Shown: positions 1 through 12,390, counted from the stretch's first letter. The stretch is 64,000 nt of DNA from Imbricaverruca yamaguchii (GCA_034440575.1 JAOTOL010001503.1:552001-616000); one strand, 5' to 3'. Numbers and translations: made by a program. The notes: generated by a model from the sequence alone, not told the origin.

Positions 1-1441
1 GGGAGCACGAATCACAGCCTCATTAGATTAGCCGGTGCCTACACTCAATCTATTCCTAATCACACACCATTCGGCTGTCATACATGTTAAGCTCTTAATG
101 GTATCACAAATGCAAACTCTGAATCGTGTATCGCTGCGTGGTCGCGTCAGCATGTGATATGGTGATCTGATCCGAAGACTTCGGGCACAACAGCACGCCT
201 CCGTTCCGCATGAATATCTCATACACGCCATTCGAACAATATCTTGTCACTGAGACTCCTCATAAGTCATGACACGATCCCATGACACAATGAACCGATC
301 CAATTAAGGGATATGACACTTGAATAAATGACACAAGTTACTTCGGCTTGATGAATACTTCGAATGCGTAGTTATATCACGTCAAGATGAGCTTATGGCA
401 AAACCATCATGCGTAACCACTACGCCTAAATATGCCATTACCAACGTATACTTCAGTGTACCGAACTTCAATGAGTCCCTCTCCGGCACACCGCTCAGTA
501 TTTACGCTTATCCCGTTGCCTTTCCAGTTACCACAGTCGACTCAGTCGCCACCGGTCCACACTGTCCACCGCACCGGGTACCAGTCGTCGCCACAGTCGT
601 ATCATAGTCACCGCTGCGGCAGATACCAGCCACCACCATAATTGCAGGCACCGGCAACCACTATGGTCACCCTTTCGCTCAGACGTCATCTGGCCCACAC
701 TGTCAGATACCACTCGGATCATGGTGATGCCAACCCCGGACGAGAACCGCTGCATGCAGTATCCGGCTGCCGCATCAGCAGCTGGACCCGGTTCAGCTCC
801 TGGTGGTGACGCAGAAGGGTTAGACGGTGGCAACCATACGTCGCCGCTTACATGGTACGACCAGACAACACCGACCACACCAACACACAACTCGCACGAT
901 ACGGCCAGACGACACTGACCCATAATTCACCCGGTTCTACCAGATTATGCCTCCTGCTATGTATAAAACTTGACATGCTATGTTGATGGGGCAAAAAATA
1001 TTCGATAACCCTCGTGAAACTACATCAGTCAGGCTTCATTGAACAAATTCTGTACGGTAAAATAACGTGGGGAAACGGCATTAGTTAGCCTTTGGAAACT
1101 GAATCAGATGTGCATTACTGGACATCGACGGATGCGATCTGTAACATGTCAATTCATCATAGATGTCAAAGCTACTATTACATAGCGACTAGTCCAGCTA
1201 TATCAAAAACTAAACATACTTGGACAATGGGGAAAGCGAAGTTAGATATGTCATGTCCAACTAGAAGTACTGTTCTATATGTTGGCAGCATGTGGCCAAC
1301 GATAGATCAAATCAGGCCACATGTGTCAACGTTTGACATTGGATGATCTAACCCGGTAGTATTATCTGGTAAGGCCACGGATGACGAGGAGCGCCAGACC
1401 ACCGCATGGTCCGCGGAGCTCCGGCATGGCACGTGGAGTAC
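1..1441 (-). repeat. Duplicated non-coding flank, copy 1
   Basis: This is present three times: here (minus), at 29093-30531 (plus) and at 40330-41767 (plus). It is an unrecognised mixture of ordinary sequence and a degenerate GTGG/GTCGTCTGG-rich stretch at about 520-930. An open frame of about 130 codons through that stretch (528-923, minus) survives in all three copies. It is compositionally biased, resembles no family I know and lacks a start context, so I do not call it a gene. Position 1 falls in the first unit of the 70-76 bp minisatellite seen complete near 30549. Confidence 0.8.
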
Positions 1442-1580
1442 GGCTCGCGGGGCGTGTGTGTGTGTGTGTGATTGTGGTTTTAGGGCGCATCGACCATGGT
1501 TGGTCATTTAGCGCCCATAACAGAGCAGAGAACTACTTAGTTGGAGTCAGGTCTTAGTACTGCGATTGGGCGGATGGTTT

Positions 1581-4500
1581 TTACTGACCTGGGTATATTA
1601 TATAAAATCCCATTTTCTTGAAGTAGTGACACACGTTTCCTAAGCAGTTCGAGTCGTCTCGAAGGAGATTTGGAAATGTCCTGCTGGTTCCAATGTACTG
1701 GGCTCTCTCCTGTGCGTAGTGCTGACATGTAAGAATGTGATGTACCGTTAGTGGAGAACTGAATCTTGGGCATTTTAGCTTGTTTTCTTTTATGAGGAGG
1801 TGGCGATGTGTGGCATAGGTGTGTCCGATTTGGAGTCTTGCCAGCGCTACCTCCTCCGCTCGAACTTTCCTGGAAGACGAGGGCCAGTAACCTATTTTTT
1901 GTTTGATTTCTCGGAGTTTGTTGGTGGTCAGGGCGTCCCAGCTACTTTGCCATTTCTCAAGCATGTACTCAGAGATCAGTGGGTAAAAATCTCGTGAAGG
2001 TAGAGGGAAGGTGCGAGTGCATGGTTTCTGTGCCGCTCGTTTCGCCGCTGCGTCAGCGAGTTCGTTTCCCCAAATGCCAACGTGGCTCGGGATCCAGCAG
2101 AAAGAAACGGATCTTCCCTCTCGTTTCAGCAGGGTGAGCCGGTGTAAGATGTCCTGCAGAAGAGCTTCCTGTGGGTTGAAACTTTGCAGTGCCGATAGGC
2201 TGCTCAAAGAGTCGGACAGGACAACACACGAGTAGTGCTCTCTGACTTCAATGAAGCATAGCGCCTTCAGGATCGCAACTAGTTCCGATGTATAAACGGA
2301 TGCGTTTGATGGAAGTGTGAAGGACCTCGTGACGGATCCGGTGACAAAAGCGCATCCGACACCCTGTTTTCTTTTGGAGCCGTCTGTATATATCAGGGTA
2401 CGTCCGTCGTACGTGGTTATACGCTCCAGTGCATTTAGCCGGAGCAGTTCTGTGGTGACGTCACCCTTCTTGGACGTGCATAGGGCCAGGTCTACTTCTG
2501 GTGACACTAATTCCCAAGGCGGGATCTGTGATCGGTCAGCAATCAGGATTCCACGCATACGGATACCACTTGCACGAATGTGTTTACGCATTCTCACGCA
2601 GAAGGGTTCAGGGTTTGCCTTCAGTCCTCCGTGGAACAGTGCCAATAGCCGACGAGAAAACACCGCGTCATATGTTGGGTGTGGAGGATATTGCCTCAAT
2701 TTGCATGCATAGCGAAGGCCAAGCTGATCACGTCTGAGTGCCAGATGCGGCTCGTGGGCTTCCACGTGGAGACTTGCTATTGGCGAAGTTCTAAATGCGC
2801 CGGTTGCAATGCGTAAGGCTGTATTGTGGACCGTATCAAGTATGCGCTTTCTGGCGGTGCTTGCACCATCATATACAAAACAACAATAGTCGAGCTTAGA
2901 GCGGACGAGCTGTCGGTACATCTGTAAAAGTGTTGCACGGTCTGCTCCGTATGATGTTCGTGCCACACATTTCATGATGTTAAGAGCTTTAAAACAGCGC
3001 TGGCGCAGAGACTTAAGGTGGTCACCGTATGTCAAGCGTCTATCGAAAGAAACGCCGAGGAACTTCGCAGTAGATCGCAGTGGGATTGGTTTTCCGTATA
3101 GTTGGAGCGCTATTTCAGAGTAGCATGACCGTCGACGGCAAAAATGTACAGCCACTGTTTTTCCTGCGGAAAATCGAAGACCATTTCGGTAGCTCCAGTC
3201 TTCAAGATGATGTATGGCCAGCTGTAGCTGCCGGTTCAGAGATGCTGTACGAGAAGCGGAGAGCCAAATTGCGAGGTCATCCACGAAAAGTGAGCGTCTG
3301 ATATTTTCTGGTAGTCTCTTTCCTATATCGTTGATAAGTACTCCAAACAGGGACACACTGAGCACACTTCCTTGTGGAACTCCGTTCGTGGGCACGCATC
3401 TTTCTGATAAATGATTCCCGAGTCGGACGCGGAAGCACCGATCAGCCAAAAAGTTTTTGATGAAGATTCCCATGGGTCCTCTGACGCCACAGTCCCATAA
3501 CTTCATCAAAATGCCGTGACGCCAAGCGGTGTCATAAGCGGCCTCCACATCGAAAAACACGGCACCTACGTGCTTGTGATACTTAAAACCGGCACGGACA
3601 GCTGTGTCCAAGGCTAAAACCTGGTCCACTGTGGATCGGTTTTTACGGAAACCACACTGGGCGCTTGAGAAGAAGTCCTGTTGCTCTAAAAACCATGTTA
3701 AACGCGTATTTACCATTTTTTCCATCAATTTACAGAGTGAAGATGTCAGCGCAATGGGTCTGTAGTGCAGTGCTTCCAGACCACTTTTCCCAGGCTTCAA
3801 GATTGGGATAACTGTGGCCTCGCGCCAAGTGCACGGAAAGCTTCCTCTTTCCCATATGTCGTTAAAGGATGCTAGGAGTGCATCCAAAGCACTTGGAGGA
3901 AGATGTTTCAGCATGTCGTTGTGTATGGCGTCCGGTCCCTCAGATACACATTTGAGCGTACTAATCGAGTGTTTCAGCTCCACCAAGGTAAATGGCTGAT
4001 TATAAGTGTGTTGTATTGCAGTGGAAAAATCGACAGGATTTACCTCGCATCTACGTTTATGTTGTATAAATCTATGGTTGGCTTCGCTATCTTCACTCCG
4101 CTCCGCTAGGGCATTGGCTATCTCGTTGGTCACGTCGAGTGGATGAGCGATTGTTCGGCCTTGGATTTGCAACACCGGTAGTGGACTGGAAGAGAGCTGC
4201 CCGGATATACGTCTTACTCTAGTCAACACCTATGAAATGGGGGTAAAACGATTCATTCCGCCTACATACTCTTTCCAGGAGATTCTCTTTGCTGTCCTTA
4301 TTGTGCGCCTGGCGAGAGCTCGGGCTTGTTTGAATGCTAACATGTTTGCGGTAGTGCTGTGCTTCTTAAAAAGCTTCAGGGCTCTCTTGCGCGCGCGGAT
4401 AGCCGTAGCGCACCCGTCGGTTCACCAGGGGACCGGGGTGCGGCGTGGGGTACCAGTAGTGCGTGGGATACATGCATGGGCGCAATGGAGTAGTCGGGCA

Positions 4501-5291
4501 GTAAAATCATCGATGTGGGTGCAAAGATTGTCAGTGTCACGAGTAAGGACAGTATGTACATCTGATTCGAATCGAGTCCAGTCCGCTTTTTTAAGATTCC
4601 AACGCGGTGGTCGCGTTCCTAAAACTGCGCCTCTTCGAAGGGTTAGCCATACCGGAAAGTGGTCGCTTCCGTGGCAGTCATCGTCGACTGACCATTCAAA
4701 TTCCTGAGTCAGTTGAGCGCTTGCCAAGCTTAGATCTAATGCTGACGTCTGGCCTGAGGGCATAGTAAGATGGGTGTGTGCAACCGAGTTTAGCAGGCAG
4801 AGTGATCCCTGTAGGATTAAGTCTTCGAGGATCCGGCCGCGTGTGTTGGTGTCTATGCATCCCCACGCAAGGTGATGGGCGTTGAAATCACCAAGGAGAA
4901 GTATTGGCGGGGGGAGTTCAGTCAGCAACCGCTTGAAATCAATAGTGGGGAAAGCGACGCCAGGGGGCAAATACAGGGAGCACAGACTTATACGCCTGTG
5001 GTTGAAAGTCGCCTCCGCTGCGACTGCCTGCAGAGTGGTTCGGAGAGTGAGCTCTCGCGCTGGCACGCTATGATGGACGGCGAGTAGAACGCCCCCGTGG
5101 GAAACGTTTCCAGATGGTTCGTCGTGGCGGAACACAGTATAGTATTTCAGCCTCACGTTGTCGTCTGGTGCTAGCTTTGTTTCTTGGAGGCAAATGGCTG
5201 CCGGGTTGTGTCTATTTAAAATGGTCACAAGGTCACAAATAGAGGTTTTTAGGCCTCGGCAGTTCCATTGTAAAATCGTTGTGGGACTCAG
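1581..5291 (-). pseudogene. LINE ORF2, copy 1 (endonuclease-RT-RNase H), two stops
   Basis: ORF2 encodes an AP-type endonuclease (ILQWNCRG start, LQETK, GDFNAHH, SDHFPVW), a reverse transcriptase (HYRPIALTS, VFFDVEAAYD, GVPQGSVLS, and FVDD catalytic residues), RNase H (IYTDGSK, SELVAI, SDS, NELADA) and a terminal Cys-His cluster. It nicks target DNA and copies its own RNA at the nick. Two stops break it. A TAG at 4230-4232, between endonuclease and RT, is shared with the 34020 copy. A private TGA at 4422-4424 replaces a tryptophan codon. From 4229 down to 1581 the RT-RNase H part is open for 882 codons. The frame opens with CTG directly after a stop, and I see no in-frame ATG near its beginning. 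Confidence 0.93.
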
Positions 5292-5334
5292 CTAAGACGT
5301 GTTAAGATGATAAGAGTGACTAACTGCGTCGTCA

Positions 5335-7079
5335 CTACTGCATGGATGGTCCAGATTGGGCCCTTGACCTCGCCCTGGGGGATCCTCCATCGGTAGGAGA
5401 AGCTTGCCAGGGTGGAGCTCGTTTTCTGCTTCTGACAGGAGACGTACATGTACGGGTATCACCCACATGTGGTGGAGTGGGTGGAACGGTGGGTGATGTC
5501 TCAGGTGGTCGGAGGAGGGGAGGTGCGGAGTTTCCAGGTGATGGTGAGGTTGAAGTGGTTACCTGTGAAGTTGCTGTCGCTCGTGCGCTCGGAGATGCAT
5601 TGCGGCTTGGGCGTTCCAAGGCTGTGGCACATTGGCGGGCACTGGAGGTCGGTGTTCGGTCCGCAGACGGAGGCGTTACGGGGATGCGTCGTGACAGTGC
5701 ACTGGTGAGCGTTGGAGGGGAGGGGTTGGAGGAGGGGGGGTGGAGGAGGCATGGTCTGTGGGGATGCTTGGGTGGAATGGGTTGTGGGGGTGGGAGTAGT
5801 GGATATGGTGGACGAAGAGTTTAGGACCTTGGCGGGTTTTCTGGATCGTTGGACTACCGTCCACTTCCCGCCCTCCTCGTGTGCCACCGCCGCCGCTTCC
5901 GAGGGGACTGCGGAGGCCCGGAGAGGCGCCGACTGCGGCTTCTCTATGGTCTGGTCAGGCCTTTGTGTTGGTGCCGCGGCTATTTCGTCCACAGTGGAAG
6001 GGAGTACGCAGGAGATACCAAAAGAGCGCAACAGGGCGCTAAGCTGGGAGAGCAGCTGCGCGGCGCTAGTAGGTTGCTGATGTCCATTGTTGGTCGGAGT
6101 ACTGCGTGTTTTCTGTGCATAAGATATCTTCGGGTGACTATCCTCGTATGCCTCACGGGCTTGCCTAAAAGACAAATGTCTGGTGCATTTCAAAGACAAA
6201 ATATCCTTCTCCTTGAGATAGGCCGGGCATGACCGGTCAAATGTTATGTGAGGTACCTGTCCTCTCCCACAGTTCACACACCATAGGCTGTCCGATTCGC
6301 ATCTGTCGATGGGGTGATCCGCCGATCCACATCGTCCGCACGCAGGGCGTCCGCGGCAATGTTGTGTCGTGTGACCATATCGTTGGCATCTGAAACACCT
6401 CATGGGGTTGGGGACATAAACTCTAACCTTAACTCGGACATATCCTACCGACACTGTGGATGGTAAGTCTGTTGAGTTAAAAGTAAGAATGATGTTGTTG
6501 GTTGCATGAAGTTCCCCTCTCCTTCGCATCTTCATTCTCTGCGCCTCCAGCACACCGTACCAATCCGTCAACGATCTCTGCTTCCGTGACATCCCTCAGA
6601 TCGTAGGAATTTATAACTCCTTTGCAGAAGTTCTTGGTTTTGTGGGGCTGGACTTTTATTGGGATTGCGATATCTCTAGGCTCATCTGGGGTACGTGCAC
6701 TATAGATGAATTTATCTATGTCCAAGGCTCTCCTTGCGTCCTCTTCGTATCGTAATTCCACCTCAATTCCTTCATCCCGTAGTTTGTCACATCGCGTCAC
6801 AGTTCCAAGGCGGTCACATCCTCGCTTGCGTTGGAAGGGGGAGAGAGATGACAGTGTTTTCCCTGGGTCTGTCGATTTGAACAGCAAGATGCGCGGAGTG
6901 GATATTCGTGGTGTAGAGGTAGGATTCGGGCGCTCAAAGTGTCTATATCTTTTGGGTACGTTGTCCGGGTGTGGCATACGTGCTGAATTCGCGACTGGGC
7001 CCTGGCTTACGTCACGGAGGCACGGGGTCTGGTCCTCGTGAGAGGAACCAGGAAATGGGTTTGTGTTAGATGTAGCCAT
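5335..7079 (-). pseudogene. LINE ORF1 (gag-like, CCHC), copy 1, frameshifted
   Basis: ORF1 is the nucleic-acid-binding, gag-like protein expected to package the element RNA. Compared with the intact 583-codon version at 34687-36438, this copy has lost 5 bases near 6560, just before the zinc-knuckle region. A further frame change near 5720-5740 lies in a G-rich run within the proline-rich tail. The knuckles (CFRCQRYGHTTQHC and two more) remain readable between about 6400 and 6230. The start ATG at 7077-7079 matches the other copy. Confidence 0.9.
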
Positions 7080-7758
7080 GTGAGGTTATGTTTGTTCAGC
7101 TCCACGCGACGCCCCACCCCTCTGGGGGCCCTACTGGGGGACGCCTGTATCCCGTAAGCGGGAGGACGCCAGACGTCCGCGGAGCGATACGGGGCAGGCG
7201 ACACCATCACCCGGCCGGGAGAGAGAAGCTCACCACCCGGACACGGATCCAGCGCCGCCCACCGCCAGCCCGGCCGGCCGACCCCGGCCGGCCGGGCTGG
7301 CAGGCACTGGGAACCCAGGCCCCCAGCCCGAGGCGACCAGCCACTTGGCCCGCGTGAGGCCCCACGGGCCCGCCCGCCCCTCCGGGATATCAGGACCAAA
7401 GAGGTGTGTTGGTCCCCCGTCACAACTAGCACCGTGCGACGGGGGACCTCAACCTCCAGGACTCCGTCAACCCCTGGGGACGGGCCGAGGGGGCGCGGCT
7501 ACCCCGATAAAAAAGGAGCTGGTGGGCAGGACCGGGGAAGTTGTCCTGCCTGCTCATAGTAGGGACAGTTGGTGCTGCAGGGCCAGATGAAGGACATGGA
7601 TGTGGGGATGATATTGGGATTGGACTGGGAACGCATGGATGGAAGGACGAGTGAGGCACTCTTAGTCTGACCTCTCCCCGGCCGCCTGGTGGTCTGGCCG
7701 CCGGATCCTTAAGGCACGCAATCCCCCCACCACGGAAAGGTGATGCCTCATCGGGGGG
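7080..7758 (-). promoter_or_regulatory. LINE 5' UTR, copy 1
   Basis: GC-rich leader of about 680 bp. The first ~45 bases (7758 downwards) can fold into a hairpin with arms rich in C and G around GATGAGGCATCACC. Close relatives occur at 34020, 57836 and, on the minus strand, 13640. LINEs of this type usually have an internal promoter here; no initiator can be proven from sequence alone. Confidence 0.6.
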
Positions 7759-7770
7759 GGCTCGCGGGGC

Positions 7771-8206
7771 TACCACGCCGGTAGCGTATACGATACGCTG
7801 ATTTTCGTGTTTGTGTCAGATTCCAGCCAGCAGCTTAGTTTGATAGGATTAATCACCGCGGATGGCGGAGAACGGTCATTGGGACTGTCCGTGATGGCTG
7901 CTGGTGAACGGGTTGATAAACATCATCCGATTATCACCTGATACTTAGTACTGTGAACGCCTATGTAGTTGTGGGGAACAGTGTGTGGTCGTGTCATAGG
8001 GGCTTTACTGCGCGTACGGCACGGAACACCGCAATAGGTGATCCCGCCAGTGTAATGCATACTAATTGCTTACGTGAATAAACGAAGCGTGATCCCATGA
8101 AGAAAAAATCACTATCTTGGATCTCGATGTGCCAGCATGCACAACCCATGATTGTTCTTTACTTGCTTCTTAGATGCAAATGTAGCAAACTTGTAAACCC
8201 ACAGCT
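7771..8206 (-). repeat. Duplicated flank between LINE and DNA transposon
   Basis: Non-coding sequence present three times (also 28648-29080 and 33574-34007). It lies between the LINE target site and the TIR end of the DNA transposon. No gene is seen. At a few positions (for example around 8057-8075) this copy agrees with unit B against unit A. Confidence 0.85.
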
Positions 8207-8660
8207 GGGGCGTTCCACGACAGATCGACAAATTAAATTTCGATTTTGCACCCCCACATCTCAGATTTTGATGAAAATGAGTCTATAGGGTTATCAGCAG
8301 CCCTAAACACGCCTGTGACATTTTCAGGCCTCTCCGACTTCCGGTTTTCGAGCTACAGCCTGCGACATTTTTACATTCGATGCATACATGGCTTTGTTTG
8401 GCAGGATTTTTCCCTGCTACATTGAATGATAAGTAGGTGAGTTTGTACATCAAAATGATTGCAATCCCATGCAGAATGAACGTTTATCACTATCGAAACC
8501 ATAGCAATTAAATATATGTCAAACATAACACTTCAAAAATGCCAAGTTCTCTTGAACAATTTTCCCCTTCGATATTGTAATTTTTGATATTTTTTAATGA
8601 AAGAGCGTTGATTATTACCTATATTTCATCAATAAAAAAGTGGTTATCGGCTTATAAATA
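8207..8660 (+). repeat. Terminal inverted repeat of DNA transposon (left-arm copy)
   Basis: It begins GGGGCGTTCCACGACAGATC and is a diverged copy of the 24935 terminus and the reverse complement of 28200-28647. It ends near AAAGTGGTTATCGGCTT. The opposite end of this element copy is missing because of the deletion at 9688-9690. Confidence 0.85.
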
Positions 8661-8904
8661 TTTTAAACATAATTTCAAACACCAACCGCCCGGCCTCATT
8701 TTACCCAATACGGCGTCGTTCAGCAACGGCCGCGGCCAGCTGCTGCCAACGGGGGATAGGGGTGCTGGCGGCTGTCGTCCGCGGCCCCGTGGGATTGAGA
8801 GGACACTATGCAGATTATTTATAAACACCAGGCAGGACGTTTTAGCCCTTCATTTATTATTCACACAAATAACAAGCCGGAAAGTACATGTACATTTGCG
8901 AATG

Positions 8905-9708
8905 CTAACGAGATGGTACAATGGTGTTATCGTTTGATAACACGCAAAAACTGCGGCATTCAATCTTTCCAGCCTCTCGCCAATAAACAACAAACGGATG
9001 AACGGTACACTGTGGTGCGTTCCAGTGATATGAGTGAATTTTGTCTGGAACTACAAAAGTGTAGTTTTCTGAAAAATATAATACGATCAGTGCTTCATGC
9101 CCAGGTAGCTGCTTTTTTAGATCGTCGAAATATTTGCTTTGATGCTGACTCGTGAAATGATGCCGAGTAAGTGTCACAATGGCGTCAGACAGTTTGTCAA
9201 GAAACTCGTCCATAGGAAGAACAATTTCGGTCAAAGTGCAACGATCTGTGCTTAGCCACTGACTAAATCTGACTTCGTCCACCAAGTCTGAGATTTTCCC
9301 TGCCTGCGCATTTAAAGTGTCGATCAAATATGACCTGACACCGTCCTGACCTGGACAGTTTTCACACTTTTGCAGCATACAGGCTTCCCTCCCGACATCA
9401 CAAACCGCGTGCTTCAACAGGTCCTTGTAGGTAATGTCTTTTAAGCCCAGAGACGCTAACATTAGCTTCACGTTCTGGTAATAGCAACATACACAAACCG
9501 TATGAGTGCCGTTGCTTCCCAACAGGACACAGTGTTTGGGGCGGAGGCTGGCGAACTTCGAAAACCCAATGCGCGGGTTGCTACCGTTATCTTTATAAAG
9601 TTTGTAAATTTCCTGCAAATTACCTAGAATCAAACGTTTCTGCTTCTTTACTTTAACCCCATTCTCATCTCTTACCGTCACATAGTCATTACATTTTTCA
9701 ATCAACAT
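8905..9708 (-). pseudogene. DNA-transposon transposase, C-terminal part, left-arm copy
   Basis: The open frame covers the same C-terminal ~258 residues as 27173-27949 with only a handful of substitutions. It includes the YVTVRDENG start of the block, a Cys-rich segment (VCVCCYYQNVKL, CMLQKCENCPG), LTRHHF and YFSENYTFVVPDE. It begins abruptly at the deletion junction (9688-9690): the first few codons come from unrelated flank sequence, so the N-terminal exons and promoter are gone. The acidic residues around the SENY block may belong to a DDE-type catalytic core; that is inference. It cannot encode a full transposase. Confidence 0.85.
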
Positions 9709-9776
9709 GTGATACTACATCTACCACCTACTAAAGGTTGAAAATAGCTGAGAACTTAATGAATTTAATGGATCAA

Positions 9777-10145
<369 letters not shown>

Positions 10146-10154
10146 TATATTTTG

Positions 10155-10194
10155 ATGTGCCCCACAGCCCAAATAACCAACCAACAAACACATT
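10155..10194 (+). mobile_element. Micro-insertion: LINE 3' end (~40 bp)
   Basis: Contains GCCCAAATAACCAACCAAC, the tail type seen at other LINE ends. It is flanked by TATATTTTG at 10146-10154 and 10195-10203. A second, independent-looking insertion follows at the same site. Confidence 0.6.
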
Positions 10195-10205
10195 TATATT
10201 TTGTC

Positions 10206-10267
10206 TGGGTATGAATGATCTACTCTGGTCAAATCACCCTAAAGCCCAAATAACTAACTAACCAACA
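10206..10267 (+). mobile_element. Micro-insertion: LINE 3' end (~62 bp)
   Basis: It ends in GCCCAAATAACTAACTAACC and is flanked by the perfect 11-bp repeat TATATTTTGTC at 10195-10205 and 10268-10278. The right-arm copy lies near 24450-24530. Confidence 0.7.
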
Positions 10268-10362
10268 TATATTTTGTCATGTGATTTTGCTAACTTGTAG
10301 TAGGTGATAGATGTAGTGCCACTTGTCAACCAAAAATTGAAATCCTCCCTGTCTCGTTACCC

Positions 10363-10794
10363 TTGTCTTGTCTTGTCGAGGAGGCGATATCATACCTGGC
10401 CGGCTACATCGCTTTTAAGTGCCACAATATTGACAGCAGCCTAGGCTCTCACTCGAAGGAGGTGGTAGCAGCTGATCTAAACGTGCCGAATAGTTGGATT
10501 ATGGGATTGAGTCGCGGTGACTTGGTTGTGCCCAGCGAAACCTGGCTGGGCAAAGTCAGTGTCATGGAGAGCGTGTTTCGCCACATTATGGGAGATAGGC
10601 ACCTGAACAAGCCCGGTGTGCAAACAATTTTGCAGCGAGCTATTGTCGAGCATGTGTCAGGGCTCGACGGCCGTGTGGTGGGACAGTTCGCCAGAACGAG
10701 GATGTGGTTGCGGATAAAGCTCCTGAACGATTATAAGACAGCAGCTGCTAACCACAGGAGGTCGGCTCGTCAGGTCCGCCAGCACGCCGCGTAG
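10363..10794 (+). pseudogene. P-element/THAP9-like transposase C-terminal fragment
   Basis: A 143-codon frame with the C-terminal signature of P/THAP9-type transposases: EEAISYLAGYIAFKC, LSRGDLVVPS, a central VFRHIMG segment, and FARTRMWLRIKLLND before a basic tail and stop. The THAP DNA-binding domain and the catalytic RNase H-like part are absent. There is no ATG at the start here, although the right-arm copy has one. The right-arm counterpart (23920-24351, minus) is equally open and differs by only about three residues. It is probably a 5'-truncated remnant rather than a working gene, but the open frame in both arms deserves note. Confidence 0.72.
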
Positions 10795-11776
10795 CTCCGG
10801 CAAACCTGAGAAATGAATGCTCGCGCCCACATAATGATGCACTTCCAATACTGTGGTATGTAGTCGTAATTCGTGTGTAATACTGTGCATTCATGATAAT
10901 TTTTACTTCCGTTAGCTGTTGTGGTGACCCCCTTGATGTATATATGCTCGAGTGCTTTTTGCAATGTTAAGAACTTTCAGTGCCCTCGCATGTTGCATCG
11001 TATTTGACCGAGATGTCGGTGACAGTAATCGTCGCGCACCCTCAGTCACATTTTGATCATCGGGTAGGCCATCTATTGATATAGTTCAGCAATAATTAAG
11101 GGCATGGTGGAGTGTGACGACATCCAGGTCACTGTCCGCCAGAAGCAAGGCATATTGCGATATTACTGCTCAAACTCGGATGCCAATGCACAGTGCACCA
11201 GTTCGTCGGCGTGCATGCATTGCACAGTGCACCAGTTCGTCGGCGTGCATGCATCAAGCACTGTACGTTTGCATATTCCCGTTCAGCTTATGCATGTTCG
11301 TCGCCCGATAAGGTGCCGTTTCTTCGTATAGACCACTCGCTGACTATTCGCCTGAACTGTGAACGTGTCCCCGAACACCGATGAATTATCCCAGACCATA
11401 GATCGGCACCGTTCAATTGTCTCAGTCATGATCAGCAACATATTTTGCGTCCATTTGCTCAATTAGTCTGTTCAATAAATATGAGCGTGCTGAAGATTTT
11501 CCTGTATCGACGAGAACACCGGCATTGAACATTCACTGCAGTTAAATCGACTGTGATTGCGGTTTGATAATACTTATAGCTGTGTACCGCTCGTACTTGT
11601 GCTCAAACCACAACACCGTAGAACCACCCGAGTGAAACTAACATGCACCAAACCCAAACTGTGTAGTATATGATTATATTTATAAAGTGCTAATAACACT
11701 GAACATATTCTACATAATTCAGTTACCGACATGCGGAACAGCTGGCATACCCAGTGCAGGCCCACCTGCTGCCTGG
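10795..11776. other. Non-coding duplicated sequence
   Basis: It has a close inverted counterpart at 22973-23919. No convincing gene, RNA or element is seen beyond the 34-bp tandem repeat at 11187-11254. Confidence 0.6.
11187..11254 (+). repeat. 34-bp tandem duplication
   Basis: TGCACAGTGCACCAGTTCGT and its continuation occur twice in a row (11187-11220 and 11221-11254). The right arm has a single copy (about 23497-23530), so this duplication happened after the arms separated, or one copy was lost there. Confidence 0.9.
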
Positions 11777-11784
11777 AGGTGAAC

Positions 11785-11843
11785 ATTGATTGATTGATTA
11801 TTTGGGCTTAAGGGCGCGCCGACTGCGAGGACATTTAGCGCCA
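11785..11843 (-). mobile_element. Micro-insertion: LINE 3' end (59 bp)
   Basis: On the minus strand it reads GGCGCTAAATGTCCTCGCAG then GGCGCGCCCTTAAGCCCAAA and an (AATC)n tail. It is flanked by AGGTGAAC at 11777-11784 and 11844-11851. The whole structure is duplicated at 22906-22964. Confidence 0.75.
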
Positions 11844-12212
11844 AGGTGAACGTCAGCGGCGGACCCCCACGGACTGACACCGCTCAGCGTATGCCGATCA
11901 CAGCGGCAGCACCCGCCACCGCCGTCTTAGCGGCGCCACCGCCACACAGTAACCACCATCATATCATTACCATTACTACCTATCACAGCCGCCATCTCCA
12001 TGGTGCACTACTGGCATCCTGGGGCGCCAGTCGAGCTTTTACCCCCAGTTAGGCTGTTTTTAAGCGTGTGTTCAAGGCAACGTAATGCGAAAAAAGAGTT
12101 ATAGCGACATCTCGTCTGCAATACCTTATTGCCACATTGCTATATTACATACCACTTGTGATGTGATACATACTACTTACTCTTAGAATATAACTTGCTT
12201 CTCTATTACTAG

Positions 12213-12390
12213 AGTCAGGATGGCCAAGTAGTTAAAATGTTGAGTTCTGGGTACCAAAGGTCCCACGTTCAACACTTGCACTGCTCAGGGCATTTCCCAA
12301 TCATGTGTCCCACACACAAAATAGTGTGGGCAGCACCATTAGCCATGATCATGCATAAAATGCATGAAGAACCACCCTATAAATAAACAA
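12213..12390 (+). repeat. Degenerate tRNA-derived SINE-like unit at the duplication edge
   Basis: TGGCCAAGTAGTTAAAATG resembles a Pol III A box and CACGTTCAACAC a decayed B box about 35 bases later. An A-rich end (AAATAAACAAAACAAAC) closes it at about 12387. It begins within two bases of the inner breakpoint of the left arm. Confidence 0.5.

Larger units (their letters stand above)
1454..7758 (-). mobile_element. I-clade-like LINE copy 1 (full length, inactive)
   Basis: This is a complete non-LTR retrotransposon on the minus strand: a GC-rich 5' UTR, ORF1 with three CCHC knuckles, ORF2 with endonuclease, reverse transcriptase and RNase H, and a short 3' UTR ending in a (CA)n tail. It is flanked by the 12-bp duplication GGCTCGCGGGGC (1442-1453 and 7759-7770). 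Unit A holds the same locus without the element (29081-29092). The element at 34020-40317 has the same flanks and TSD, so the two arose from one insertion that was later duplicated. The domain set, including RNase H, fits the I group of LINEs; the exact clade needs a phylogeny. Confidence 0.92.

Noticed and set aside
528..923. 131-codon frame conserved in three copies
   Set aside because: It lies in a GT-rich degenerate tract, both strands are open there, and conservation follows simply from recent duplication.
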